Positions 26,519-35,590 of a DNA stretch of 64,000 bases are shown here, piece by piece. The stretch's first letter is position 1; every line of letters starts with the position of its first letter. The position numbers were made by a program, and so were the translations under genes. Source of the stretch: Sva-07 sp963741755 (lineage in GTDB: Bacteria > Actinomycetota > Acidimicrobiia > Acidimicrobiales > Ilumatobacteraceae); NCBI GenBank assembly GCA_963741755.1, contig CAVUJG010000002.1:1-64000 (forward strand), read 5' to 3'. The notes under the pieces are model-generated. The model did not search any database. It was not told the DNA's origin and saw only the letters and a list, made by a program, of their open reading frames with translations.

Positions 26519-28555
26519 TCAGTCCGTGCCCGTGGTGAGCGCGCCTGATCTCAGCTGCTCGAGGATCCAGTCCGCGGCGATCTGCCCACCCGCTCCGTCG
26601 AAATGGAGGCCGTCCGGGCGAAGGGTTTCGCCGTTGACGGACAGACGACACTCACCGTCCGGGCAGGTCCACTCGGCGAGTTCGAGTACGGCGCCACCGT
26701 TGGCGAGTGCGGTCGAGGTCATCACGCGATTGAGGCAGTCGATACGGTCCTGCGGAAGCGTGTCGCTCCCGGCGCCGACATAGTACGGCGCGGTCGCCAC
26801 CACCACATCGGCACCGGTCGCGCCGGCCGTCTCGACGGCGAGGGACACTCGTTCGGCATACATCTCGTCGAACTCCGGCTCGCAGGGATGTCGCCGTACG
26901 CCGTCGATCTCGCGGTCGCCGATTCCGGGCCAACTCAGCACCAGCAGGACGTGGTCGGGTTCGAACGCAGCGACGTCGGACGCCCAGTCAGTCGGCCAGT
27001 TCTCGCAGCCGGGTGGATCGGGCAGGAACGTCCCATCGTCGGTCCAGGCGCCACCGCCGATGTCGGCAATGCCGCAGCCGACCACTCCTCGTGGCAGCAC
27101 GATGGTGTCGTCGCCGGGCGACTCGACGAGCGATTCGCCGAGGAAGTAGGCCCCCGAATCTCCGACGACCATCAGACGTTCGAGCGGTCGGGGCGTGGTG
27201 CCGATCGACCCGGGGGCACTCGTTGCGACCTCGACCGCCTCGTCGGCGGTCGTTGGCGGTGGGGGAATCGGGACGGTCGATCGGGTACCGGCGGTCGGTT
27301 GGTCGTCGCGGCCGCCGGGGATCGCCACGACGGTGAACGCGATCAGTGCGACGAGCGTGGCGAGCGCGAACCCTGCCGAGCGGCTCTTGCCGATGGACGA
27401 CGTGCGGACTGGCTGCTCGACGAAGACGTAGGACGCGATCGTGATGCCGAGCGTGAGGGCGATTCGCAACGCGAGCAGACTGAGGCCGTCGAGTCCGGTG
27501 CGCTCCTGATCGACCCACACGATGATTGGCCAGTGCCAGAGGTACAGCCCGTAGCTGACGAGCCCGGCCCACCGCAACGGGGCGATCGACATCGCGCGGT
27601 TGAGCAGCGACGAAGGGGCGACCACGCAGGCGGTGACCACGAGCGTGACGCCGATTCCGGTGGCAACCAGCCCGCCTCGATACAGCACAGCGGATGTGCC
27701 GTCCAGGGCGACCCACGCGACGGCGAGTGGGACCAGCAGTGCCAGACCGACGAACCCGGCGATTCGTTGACCACGAACCGAGAGCGGGGGGCGCAGCCGG
27801 ATCACCACGGCCGCAACCGCGCCGAAGAGGATCGCAGCAATGCGGGTGTCGGTGCCGTAGTAGACGCGCAACAGGTTCTCGGGATCGTGCACGATCTGGG
27901 CGATGACCACCGACGTGACCGCAAGCACCGCAGCGGTCACGCCGATGGCGACCACCGACCGGTCGATCCACGCGACCCCGTCTGGGCGGCCGTTCGGCGC
28001 CCGACCGGACGCCCGCCGCCGGACCCACCAGATCACCGCAACGACGACGAGCGGCCAGACGAGGTAGAACTGCTCCTCGATCGCGAGCGACCACATGTGT
28101 TGCAACGGCGACGGCGACGCGAACGAACTCCAGTAGTCGATGTTGTCGGCCAGCGCATTCCAGTTGTAGACGTACAGCAAGGCGGACAGGACCTCGCGTC
28201 GCAGCGACGCTCGAGGGTCGGAGAGGATGAACGACTCGACGACGACCACGACCACGACCACGAGTCCCAGCGCCGGGAACAGGCGCTTGACGCGCCGGGT
28301 CCAGAATCGGCCCAGATCGATGCGGCCGCCGCCGGAGCCGGACCCGCCGGAACCGAAACGGACCTCGTCGACGAGCAGCCCGGTGATCAGGAATCCTGAG
28401 AGCACGAAGAACGCGTCGACTCCGAGGTAGCCGCCGCGAAGGTGACCGAGATGGTGGGCGATGACGGCGAGCACAGCGAGACCGCGGATGCCGTCGAGGG
28501 CCGGCACATGGCCCATCCGCTCGCGGGTGAACTCGGGGGACCCTGCCGCACTCAC
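26519..28555 (-). CDS. OafA-type acyltransferase with C-terminal SGNH domain, copy 2
   Basis: 678 residues from GTG 28555, which overlaps the stop of the second aftD-like gene by 4 bases. The membrane domain starts HVPALDGIRGLAVLAVIAHH and has GGYLGVDAFFVLSGFLITGL, FWTRRVKRLFPALGL and YGLYLWHWPIIVWVD. The periplasmic part has MVVGDSGAYFLGESLV and DGLHFDGAGG, again an SGNH catalytic set. A Gly/Ser-rich insert (FGSGGSGSGGG) near residue 60 is unusual. Translational coupling to an arabinofuranosyltransferase suggests that it acylates the arabinan-like product. The acyl donor cannot be told. Confidence 0.85.
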   Translation of the reverse strand: MSAAGSPEFTRERMGHVPALDGIRGLAVLAVIAHHLGHLRGGYLGVDAFFVLSGFLITGLLVDEVRFGSGGSGSGGGRIDLGRFWTRRVKRLFPALGLVVVVVVVVESFILSDPRASLRREVLSALLYVYNWNALADNIDYWSSFASPSPLQHMWSLAIEEQFYLVWPLVVVAVIWWVRRRASGRAPNGRPDGVAWIDRSVVAIGVTAAVLAVTSVVIAQIVHDPENLLRVYYGTDTRIAAILFGAVAAVVIRLRPPLSVRGQRIAGFVGLALLVPLAVAWVALDGTSAVLYRGGLVATGIGVTLVVTACVVAPSSLLNRAMSIAPLRWAGLVSYGLYLWHWPIIVWVDQERTGLDGLSLLALRIALTLGITIASYVFVEQPVRTSSIGKSRSAGFALATLVALIAFTVVAIPGGRDDQPTAGTRSTVPIPPPPTTADEAVEVATSAPGSIGTTPRPLERLMVVGDSGAYFLGESLVESPGDDTIVLPRGVVGCGIADIGGGAWTDDGTFLPDPPGCENWPTDWASDVAAFEPDHVLLVLSWPGIGDREIDGVRRHPCEPEFDEMYAERVSLAVETAGATGADVVVATAPYYVGAGSDTLPQDRIDCLNRVMTSTALANGGAVLELAEWTCPDGECRLSVNGETLRPDGLHFDGAGGQIAADWILEQLRSGALTTGTD

Positions 28556-31500
28556 GGCCTCGGCTCCGCCTCGGCGTCGTGACCGAACATCGCGCCGACG
28601 GTCAGCACGAGCATGGCAAAGATCGCGGGGCCGTTGAGCTGGTCGAAGTCGAGGGTCCAACCAGCATTGGGATACGGCCGTTGGGTTCGTTCGATGAGCA
28701 CGGCACTGACGGCGACAGCGACCGCAGTGGTCAACCCGACGAGCTCGAGCGGTCGGTTGGCCGGCCACGGCCGCGGCCGGCGGCCGGCCCAGACCGCCAA
28801 CGCTGCCGGGGCCACGGCGACGAGGCCCCAGATCGGCGCGATCAACAGTGCGGCCGCCGAGATCAGCACCGCAGCCGCGGGGACCGCCCGGCCGCGGGAC
28901 GGTCGTCTGCCGGCGGCGAGCACGGGCGATGCAAACACGGGCGACGCAGCCTTCTTCGACAACGCGATCACGAACGCGAGCAACAGCGAGGTGAGCACGC
29001 CGATCGTCAGTCCCCAGGTGACCGGCCCCTGAGCGGTCCAGCGCATCTCCACGGTGACGGGAACGTCGCTCGGATCGAGCCGCCAGCCGTTGAAGCCGCC
29101 GTCGACGAGAACGGGGTCGCCCAGGTCGCTGCCGCCCACCGACGCCGCCCAGGCGTCGTTGTAGCCCTCGCCGAGAACGAGCCAGCACCCATCGGGACAG
29201 GCGTCGACGACCACCGTCCGATGGCGAGCGTCGTTGCGCTGCACGGTCACGCCGATCGGCGCTCGCTCCGAGTCGGTCGGATCGGGGATCGAGTCGCGCA
29301 GCACGACCCGATCGATCGACAGGGCGGACAGCGGACCCGTCGGGAGGGCGGCCGTTGCGAGCACGTTGTCGCCGGCATCGAACGCAATCGGTCCGTCGCA
29401 CACCTCGGCCGCAATCGCCTCGCCGGCGAGCAGCGACCCGGCGGTCGTCGAGAACGACACGGGGATCGGCTCGCCGTCGACGCTGAGCAGATCGTCGACG
29501 CAGTCGAAACTGATCGACGTGCCGGCATCGATGTCGGCAGTTGCGATCCCGGGCGCAGACAGCTCGGCGATCCCGGCCGGAAGCGTGAGGACATCGCCGT
29601 ATCGGCGGTCGATGGTCGACTGCGCGTCGATACCGGTGATCGTGAGCGTCGTCGGTCCAGCGGCGAGCGGCGCGGGCAGTGACACGGTGCTGCGACCGAG
29701 CGCATCGGGCGGCGGGACGGAGAGGTCGAAGCCCGTCGTGTCATTGCCGACCCGGATCGTGGTGATCGGCGAGAACTGGCCGGTCGGCTGGACCAACTCG
29801 AGGGTCTGGAGAGGTTCGGACGCATCGAACGTGAGCATCGCGCCGATCGCACCATCGAAGGGCGTCACCCACGCGGTGTCGGGCTCGCCGTCGACGGCGG
29901 CCGCCCCGCGTGCCTCGACGGCACCGTCGAGTCGCCGGTCTGCGAGGGCCGTCGCTGGTGGGCCCGACGCCCCCAGCAACGCCGCGATGGCGCCGTCGTC
30001 GGCGTCGGGATCGAGGCGCAGCGTGACATCGGCGTCGAATTGCCTGGGCTCGTCGAGCGGGATCGAGCGCACCAGTGTCGGTTCAGGATCAGAACGCCAC
30101 GGGTCGGTGGGGTCCGTCCGCAACCGCGTGAGGACGATGGCCAACGGTGCGTCGTCGACCGACGACAGCGCGTCGATGGGCACGCGGATCAGCTCTGTCG
30201 TTGGGCCGCGACCGAGGTCGATCTCCGTGAAACCAACTCCGGAACGCGATGCCGCCACGGCCTGGTCGCCTTGCGACACCCCGGTGATCTCGATCTCGAG
30301 CGAACGCATCGCGGAGAACGCTGCAGCGCTCACGACTTGCCCGTCGGCGGCGACGGAGGCGTCGCCGAGGTCGACATCGATGGTCTCGTCGTCGTCGACG
30401 GTGAGCCGGACCGAGGTGATGATGCGGCCGCCCGGAGCGGGCGGGATCTGGTGCAGTGTCACGGTGGTCGACCCGGGCTCGTCGACGTCGAGACGGATGC
30501 GCTCACCGACCGGCTGTCCGTGATCGCCGACGCTCCACGCGGTGTCGCGGTCGCCGTCGATCGCCATGACGGCACGGTCCTCGGGGCGGTAGGCGAACGG
30601 TTCGCCGTACGACGACGCCGTCGCGCGTACGGGCCCGTCCTGCACGGCGATCGTTTGGACTGACGGGTCCTGCGTCGAGAAGAGTTCGAGTCGCTGATCG
30701 GCCGCTGTCGCCACGAGGACGTCGTCGTCGGGGCCGCCGGGTTCGGTGTGGCCGTGCACGTCCTGCGATCCACGCCAGTGATGGGCGCGATCGCGGTTCG
30801 AGTCGGTCACGATCACCAATTCGGCGTCGGCGACGGCCTGCGACAGTTCGTCGGACGTCAACGACGCGCTGTAGAGGATGGCCTCGGAGCCGTCGAGAAG
30901 TCCGCTGGCGGCAGCGTCGACGATGCCGTCTCCCGAGCCGGACAACACGATCGAGTCGGCCTTCGCCCTGATCACTGGTTGCGGGTCGTCGACTCCGATC
31001 AAGGTGAGCGGGCTGATCGGCTGACCGATTCGATCGTCGAGCAACGACGTGGGGTCGATCATCGGGAAGTCGGAGCGGTTGACGACGGGTGCTCCCAGCC
31101 GTTCGACGTCCGCAAGACCGGCAACATCGCTGCCGGTCAGGAGCGCGTCGACGATCTCGGGACGAGCCGTTCGGTACCGCTCGAACGCCATGTCGTTGGT
31201 GAGCAGGATCGTGTTCGTCCCCAACAGCCGCGCCGTGGGCGCGACGGCGTCGGGCTCGATGGTGCCCTCCTGGACGCGGTCGTCGAGCGCGAAGAGCAGG
31301 TCCATTGCCGCGGCAGAACCGAGCGGGAGCAGGTCGCGGGTGACCAACGGTGTCGATCCGAGGCCGACGAGCGGTTGATCGGTCGTCTGTCCCCAGCGGA
31401 AGCTGCCGAACTCCGCTCCGGGGAGCTGGAGTACCCGCGTGCCATCGGCGCGTTCGTCGATGCGGTCGGCGGCCTCGGTCCAGTACGTCGGCGGATCCTG

Positions 31501-32850
31501 GTCGCGATCGATGGCCTCGTCGACGAAGCCCCGTTGCTGCAGGACCGGCAGGTTGACCACCGCCAGGAGTCCGATCGCGACGATCGCCAGGCGACGCGGC
31601 GTCAGTGACCGTGTCGTGGCCGTCACTGGGCGCACGGGGAGTGCAGCGGCGAGCGCGCCGGCGCCGAGGGCGACGCCGAGGAGCAGCACCGGCACAGCTC
31701 GGGTGCTGCTGCGCAAGGCGAGCGCCAGGCCCGACCCGTCGTCGTTGGTGAGCAACGACATCAAGGGTGAAGGCGAAGCGATGGGGTGGACGCCGACCGC
31801 CAGCACGATGCCGACGCCGACCAGCATCGCTGCGTATCGCCGTTGCGACCACGACACGACCGTCAGGCCCGCGAGTCCGACCACGACGACCAGGTAGCTG
31901 ACGAACATCGTGCGCACGCTGATCAGGTACGGCAGCGACGCGGTCGTGGTCGGACCGATCGGGTCGCGTTGGTAGAAGAGCCAGTAGCCGAGTGTCCGCA
32001 TCACTTCGGAGCCGGTGGAGTTCCTGCTGACGTCCTCGAGCGTCTCGGAGAAGTCGAGAACGGGGGCTCCGTGCCGCGACTGGACGACGAGCATGCCGAT
32101 CCACCACAGGGACACGACGAACGACAGCGCACCGATCCGCAACGCGGCTGCGGTGGCGTGCCGCCATGTCAGCGACCGTTGCCAGGCCGCGTGCACGAGC
32201 CAGAGCAGCGGCGCCGGGATGATCAGCGCGACGGCCGTGGCGTTGACGGCGCCGATCGTCGCAACGACCAGCGCGATCGCCGCCGGGTCACGCCAGCGCG
32301 CGAGCCGGTCTCGCCAACGCTGCGTGCCGGTGGTTGCCGCGCTCGCCACCCCGGCACGGATCGTGAGCCCGACGATCCAGCCGAGTGCGGCCCAGGGGAG
32401 CAGGAGCAGCGACGTCCGTGAGATGTACGCCAGGACAAAGGGCGACAATTGGTAGACGATCGCGGCGACGAAGGCTGCGCCCGGTGCGAGCCCGAGGATG
32501 CGTGCCGTCCATCGCACACCAGCGCCGGCGGCGAACATGATCGTGGCAATCCAGAGACGGTGAGCGATCCAGTCGGGGAACCCGACAGTGTCGAGCAGCC
32601 AGTACCAGGGACCCGCCGGCCAGAGGTAGGCGATCTGTTGATGGGGCACCCAGCCCGCAAACTGTTCCACCTCGAACGTCGACGCCGCACGGCTCAGCAG
32701 CCCGCCGGGATCGAAATAGAGGTACAGCTTGGTGTCGGCTGGCATCCGTCCAGGCGAGCTCAGCAGCGCTGGGACGTATGCCACGAGGGCGAGAACGGCG
32801 AGCCCGAGCCAGCGCGGCACCGACCGCGCACGGGGCTGCCGCGTGGTCAC
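28552..32850 (-). CDS. AftD-like alpha-(1->3)-arabinofuranosyltransferase, second copy
   Basis: 1432 residues in one unbroken frame from GTG 32850; the frame stays open further upstream only by running out of frame through the next gene. The N-terminus has SPGRMPADTKLYLYFDPGG and VPHQQIAYLWPAGPWYWLLD, the same motifs as copy 1 and mycobacterial AftD. About twelve helices are followed by a ~750-residue periplasmic region with two F5/8-like carbohydrate-binding segments (AVMAIDGDRDTAWSVGD, AAVDGEPDTAWVTPFDG), then VLGEGYNDAWAASVGGSDLG and C-terminal helices. The two copies share architecture but differ in most positions, so they probably act on different acceptor sites. It is coupled by 4-base overlaps to both neighbours. 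Confidence 0.88.
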   Translation of the reverse strand: MTTRQPRARSVPRWLGLAVLALVAYVPALLSSPGRMPADTKLYLYFDPGGLLSRAASTFEVEQFAGWVPHQQIAYLWPAGPWYWLLDTVGFPDWIAHRLWIATIMFAAGAGVRWTARILGLAPGAAFVAAIVYQLSPFVLAYISRTSLLLLPWAALGWIVGLTIRAGVASAATTGTQRWRDRLARWRDPAAIALVVATIGAVNATAVALIIPAPLLWLVHAAWQRSLTWRHATAAALRIGALSFVVSLWWIGMLVVQSRHGAPVLDFSETLEDVSRNSTGSEVMRTLGYWLFYQRDPIGPTTTASLPYLISVRTMFVSYLVVVVGLAGLTVVSWSQRRYAAMLVGVGIVLAVGVHPIASPSPLMSLLTNDDGSGLALALRSSTRAVPVLLLGVALGAGALAAALPVRPVTATTRSLTPRRLAIVAIGLLAVVNLPVLQQRGFVDEAIDRDQDPPTYWTEAADRIDERADGTRVLQLPGAEFGSFRWGQTTDQPLVGLGSTPLVTRDLLPLGSAAAMDLLFALDDRVQEGTIEPDAVAPTARLLGTNTILLTNDMAFERYRTARPEIVDALLTGSDVAGLADVERLGAPVVNRSDFPMIDPTSLLDDRIGQPISPLTLIGVDDPQPVIRAKADSIVLSGSGDGIVDAAASGLLDGSEAILYSASLTSDELSQAVADAELVIVTDSNRDRAHHWRGSQDVHGHTEPGGPDDDVLVATAADQRLELFSTQDPSVQTIAVQDGPVRATASSYGEPFAYRPEDRAVMAIDGDRDTAWSVGDHGQPVGERIRLDVDEPGSTTVTLHQIPPAPGGRIITSVRLTVDDDETIDVDLGDASVAADGQVVSAAAFSAMRSLEIEITGVSQGDQAVAASRSGVGFTEIDLGRGPTTELIRVPIDALSSVDDAPLAIVLTRLRTDPTDPWRSDPEPTLVRSIPLDEPRQFDADVTLRLDPDADDGAIAALLGASGPPATALADRRLDGAVEARGAAAVDGEPDTAWVTPFDGAIGAMLTFDASEPLQTLELVQPTGQFSPITTIRVGNDTTGFDLSVPPPDALGRSTVSLPAPLAAGPTTLTITGIDAQSTIDRRYGDVLTLPAGIAELSAPGIATADIDAGTSISFDCVDDLLSVDGEPIPVSFSTTAGSLLAGEAIAAEVCDGPIAFDAGDNVLATAALPTGPLSALSIDRVVLRDSIPDPTDSERAPIGVTVQRNDARHRTVVVDACPDGCWLVLGEGYNDAWAASVGGSDLGDPVLVDGGFNGWRLDPSDVPVTVEMRWTAQGPVTWGLTIGVLTSLLLAFVIALSKKAASPVFASPVLAAGRRPSRGRAVPAAAVLISAAALLIAPIWGLVAVAPAALAVWAGRRPRPWPANRPLELVGLTTAVAVAVSAVLIERTQRPYPNAGWTLDFDQLNGPAIFAMLVLTVGAMFGHDAEAEPRP

Positions 32851-34115
32851 GGAATGACGCCGAATGCGCCGTAGAGCCCAGTCAGCGTGGCGAGCCCGGC
32901 ACCGCAGATCACCAGTGTGAAATCCCACCCGGCGTACTCCCAGCTGGCGCGGTGGTGATCGCGGTCGCCGGAGGGTTCGGGCCACCATGCGGCGACGGCG
33001 ATGAAGAAGGGGAAGGCGGTGAACAAGAAGCGCGGCCGTGCGGTCACGGTTTCGGGGATCAACATCAGTGCAACGACAACGGCGCAGAAGGCAACGAGGA
33101 TCCACGAGAGCCTGACCTTCCACGCGCAGAAGACCATGAAGGCCAGGGCGGCCATGGTGAGCGCCGTGAGCGCGTCGGCGGGCGACGAGAGGGGGCTGGT
33201 GAGGAACCCGATCGTGTTGGTCACCGCGGTCGCGCCGAAGCTGGTGCCTTCCGACCACGCTTCTCGTTGCACTCGGAACCAGACGCCGGACTCGCCGGCG
33301 GTGTGGTCGACGTACCACTGGAAGAAAACGAAGCCGACCGGAGCGAGCACGACCGAGATGAGCGACCACCATTGGCGTCGCTGGCGGATGGCGATGAAGC
33401 TCGCGACCGCGCAGGCGGCGACGAGGGCGATGCCATTGGGGCGTGTCCCGGTGGCCAGTGCGGCCGCGATTCCTGCGAGCAGCCATCGCTCATCGAGCAA
33501 CAGCAACAGACAGGCGGCGGCGAGGACGATCAGGAGGGCTTCGGAGTAGGCGAACGACAAGATGGCGCTGCCCGGAAACACGGCGTAGAGCGTCATGGCT
33601 CGTGCGGCGGCGCCGACGGAATAGAGCCGGCGGGCCAGCAGGCCCACCAACACGACCGAGATCGCACCGAGGACGAAGTTGACCGAGAGCGCAGCGATCG
33701 TGTCGCCACCGGGCAAGACGACGTCGATGGCTCGAACGAGCCACGGATACAACGGGAAGAACGCCGCTCGCGCTTCCAGTTGTTCGTAGGTGATGTTCGC
33801 TGGAATCGAGTCGGGGTACCCGCCCCGTATCAGTTCGAGATACCAGCGTCCGTCCCACGATGTCAGGACGCCGCTGATCAGCGAGCCGACGCCCGGCTCG
33901 GGCTCGCCATCGGCGCGAGCGTCGACAACCATCTGCGACGCCCGCACTGCGGTCGCCGCGATGACGCACAGGCGCGAGACGAGATATGCCCCGAGCCCCA
34001 CGGCGACCGCCCGGCTCCACGACGCGTCGCCGGTGGCAACGATCGTCGAGGCGTCGGATACGTGGGTCGGCTCGGGTTCGTCGGACCCGGCCGTCGCCGA
34101 TCTGCCTGCGAACAT
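32847..34115 (-). CDS. PIG-V/GT76-like membrane mannosyltransferase (GT-C)
   Basis: 422 residues, ATG 34115. About ten hydrophobic helices. The first loop reads GVLTSWDGRWYLELIRGGYP followed by AAFFPLYPWLVRAID, which is the WDGxxY...FFPLYP pattern of GPI-mannosyltransferase-2-like proteins also found in actinobacteria. Such enzymes transfer mannose from polyprenyl-phosphate mannose on the outer side of the membrane. It is the first gene of the operon that continues with the second aftD-like gene and two acyltransferases. The start is supported by TAGCTT seven bases upstream. Confidence 0.8.
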   Translation of the reverse strand: MFAGRSATAGSDEPEPTHVSDASTIVATGDASWSRAVAVGLGAYLVSRLCVIAATAVRASQMVVDARADGEPEPGVGSLISGVLTSWDGRWYLELIRGGYPDSIPANITYEQLEARAAFFPLYPWLVRAIDVVLPGGDTIAALSVNFVLGAISVVLVGLLARRLYSVGAAARAMTLYAVFPGSAILSFAYSEALLIVLAAACLLLLLDERWLLAGIAAALATGTRPNGIALVAACAVASFIAIRQRRQWWSLISVVLAPVGFVFFQWYVDHTAGESGVWFRVQREAWSEGTSFGATAVTNTIGFLTSPLSSPADALTALTMAALAFMVFCAWKVRLSWILVAFCAVVVALMLIPETVTARPRFLFTAFPFFIAVAAWWPEPSGDRDHHRASWEYAGWDFTLVICGAGLATLTGLYGAFGVIP

Positions 34116-34122
34116 CGCAGCG

Positions 34123-34128
34123 AAGCTA
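34123..34128 (-). promoter_or_regulatory. -10 box of the mannosyltransferase/aftD/acyltransferase operon
   Basis: TAGCTT on the minus strand, seven bases before ATG 34115. It would drive a 9.6-kb four-gene leaderless transcript. Confidence 0.5.
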
Positions 34129-34221
34129 GCAGCGCGACCTGTGGCGACAGTGGTCGCCTCGGCTTCGTTTCCAGTTCGTGAATCGCTGCGAGGTGATCGC
34201 GGCGGTGGCCTTGACGTTTTG

Positions 34222-34227
34222 TACAGT
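34222..34227 (+). promoter_or_regulatory. -10 box of the molybdo-hydroxylase operon
   Basis: TACAGT eight bases before ATG 34236. Predicted leaderless start of the three-subunit operon. Confidence 0.45.
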
Positions 34228-34235
34228 CTCGCCTC

Positions 34236-35096
34236 ATGGCCGTTCTTCTGCCCGACACCGTCGACGAGGCGGTCGAGCATCTCGCTGCGACGCCGTCGTC
34301 GACGGTCCTCGCCGGTGGCACCGACCTGATGGTCGAGGTGAACGACGGTCATCGCCGCCCGTCGGGCGCCGTGGTCGTGAACCGTATTCCAGAGCTGCGT
34401 TCGTGGCGACACGACCCGCTGGCGGCGACGGTCACGATCGGAGCGGCGGTGACCTACAGCGAGATGCTGGTCGGCCCATTGGCCGAGATGGTGCCGGCGC
34501 TCGCGCAGGCGGCGCGGACGGTCGGGTCGCCTCAGATCCGCAACGCCGGGACGCTCGGCGGCAACCTCGGAACCTGTTCGCCCGCCGGCGACGGGCTCCC
34601 CGTGCTCAGTGCGCTCGGTGCGGTCGTCGAGCTGGCCTCGGCGGCAGGTCGGCGCCGCATGCCGGTCGCTGAGTTCATGGTCGGCGTGAAGCGCACGGCT
34701 CTGGCTCCCGGAGAACTGATCGTGTCGGTCACGTTGCCCGTGGTCGACGGCTGGCAGGGATACGCCAAGGTCGGTGTTCGCAATGCGATGGTGATCGCCG
34801 TCGCGAGCGCCTGCGTGGTGCTCGATCGCCCTCAGCGCACGGTTGCCGTGGCGCTCGGATCGGTCGGTCCGACGATCGTGCGGTGCCCCGACGCCGAGTC
34901 GCAGCTCGCGGCGGTGCTCGACTGGTCGACGCTCGAGGCGCCGAACGCAGAACTCGATCGGTTCGCCGAGTTGGTTTCGCAGGCCAGTCGACCGATCACC
35001 GACCACCGATCGACGGCCGAGTATCGCCGTCATGCCGTCGGGGTGCTCGCCCGCCGTCTCGTCAGGCGGGCGTCGAGCTCGGAGGTCGCAGCATGA
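34236..35096 (+). CDS. Molybdo-hydroxylase FAD-binding (medium) subunit
   Basis: 286 residues, the usual length for CoxM/XdhB-type subunits. FAD contacts are visible in VLAGGTDLMVEVNDGHRRP near residue 25, TIGAAVTYSEM near 68 and GSPQIRNAGTLGGNLGTCSP near 95. In the complex it passes electrons from the iron-sulfur subunit to the final acceptor. It is first in the operon and overlaps the small subunit by 4 bases (ATGA), so the order is medium-small-large. The enzyme belongs to the xanthine dehydrogenase family. The exact substrate is not certain. Confidence 0.9.
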   Translation: MAVLLPDTVDEAVEHLAATPSSTVLAGGTDLMVEVNDGHRRPSGAVVVNRIPELRSWRHDPLAATVTIGAAVTYSEMLVGPLAEMVPALAQAARTVGSPQIRNAGTLGGNLGTCSPAGDGLPVLSALGAVVELASAAGRRRMPVAEFMVGVKRTALAPGELIVSVTLPVVDGWQGYAKVGVRNAMVIAVASACVVLDRPQRTVAVALGSVGPTIVRCPDAESQLAAVLDWSTLEAPNAELDRFAELVSQASRPITDHRSTAEYRRHAVGVLARRLVRRASSSEVAA

Positions 35097-35590
35097 CGAC
35101 GACCAGCGACAGCGACCACTACGTGTTGCACGTCAACGGCGTCCAACGCGAGGTCACCGATTCGTGGCTCGGCGAGAGTTTGCTCGACGTGTTGCGTGAC
35201 CGACTCGGATTGCTCGGCGCCAAGGGTGCATGCGAGCAGGGCGAGTGCGGCTCGTGCAGCGTCATGGTCGACGACGTGCTCGTGTGTTCGTGTCTCGTGA
35301 TGGCAGCGTCGGCAGTCGATCAGCCGATCGTCACCATCGAGGGGATCGCCCCGCCAGGTGCGCCGAGCGACGTCCAGGCTGCCTTCGTCGAGGCCGGCGC
35401 CGTGCAGTGCGGATTCTGCACGCCGGGACTGATCATGGCGACCCACGACCTGCTCGAACGGGTGCCGGCGCCGACCGAGACGCAGATCCGCGAGGAGCTG
35501 GCCGGCAACGTGTGCCGATGCACCGGGTACGGGCGCATCATCGACGCCGTCCAACAGGTGGCCGTGCAACGACGGGGTGACGCGACATGA
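35093..35590 (+). CDS. Molybdo-hydroxylase [2Fe-2S] (small) subunit
   Basis: 165 residues. The N-terminal plant-ferredoxin domain has CEQGECGSCSVMVDDVLVCSC, and the second cluster domain has QCGFCTPGLIMA and CRCTGYG, giving all eight cysteine ligands. It shuttles electrons from the molybdenum cofactor to FAD. It is cytosolic with no signal peptide. It overlaps both neighbours by 4 bases. Confidence 0.93.
   Translation: MTTTSDSDHYVLHVNGVQREVTDSWLGESLLDVLRDRLGLLGAKGACEQGECGSCSVMVDDVLVCSCLVMAASAVDQPIVTIEGIAPPGAPSDVQAAFVEAGAVQCGFCTPGLIMATHDLLERVPAPTETQIREELAGNVCRCTGYGRIIDAVQQVAVQRRGDAT

Noticed and set aside
29234..30523. Long plus-strand frames opposite the aftD-like genes
   Set aside because: Ser/Arg-rich translations without recognisable motifs, typical of antisense frames in high-GC coding DNA.
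32851..33486. N-terminal extension of the second AftD-like protein (1644 residues)
   Set aside because: The frame is open but lies inside the PIG-V-like gene in another frame, has no membrane helices and low-complexity Arg-rich sequence. GTG 32850 with a GTGA overlap is the real start.
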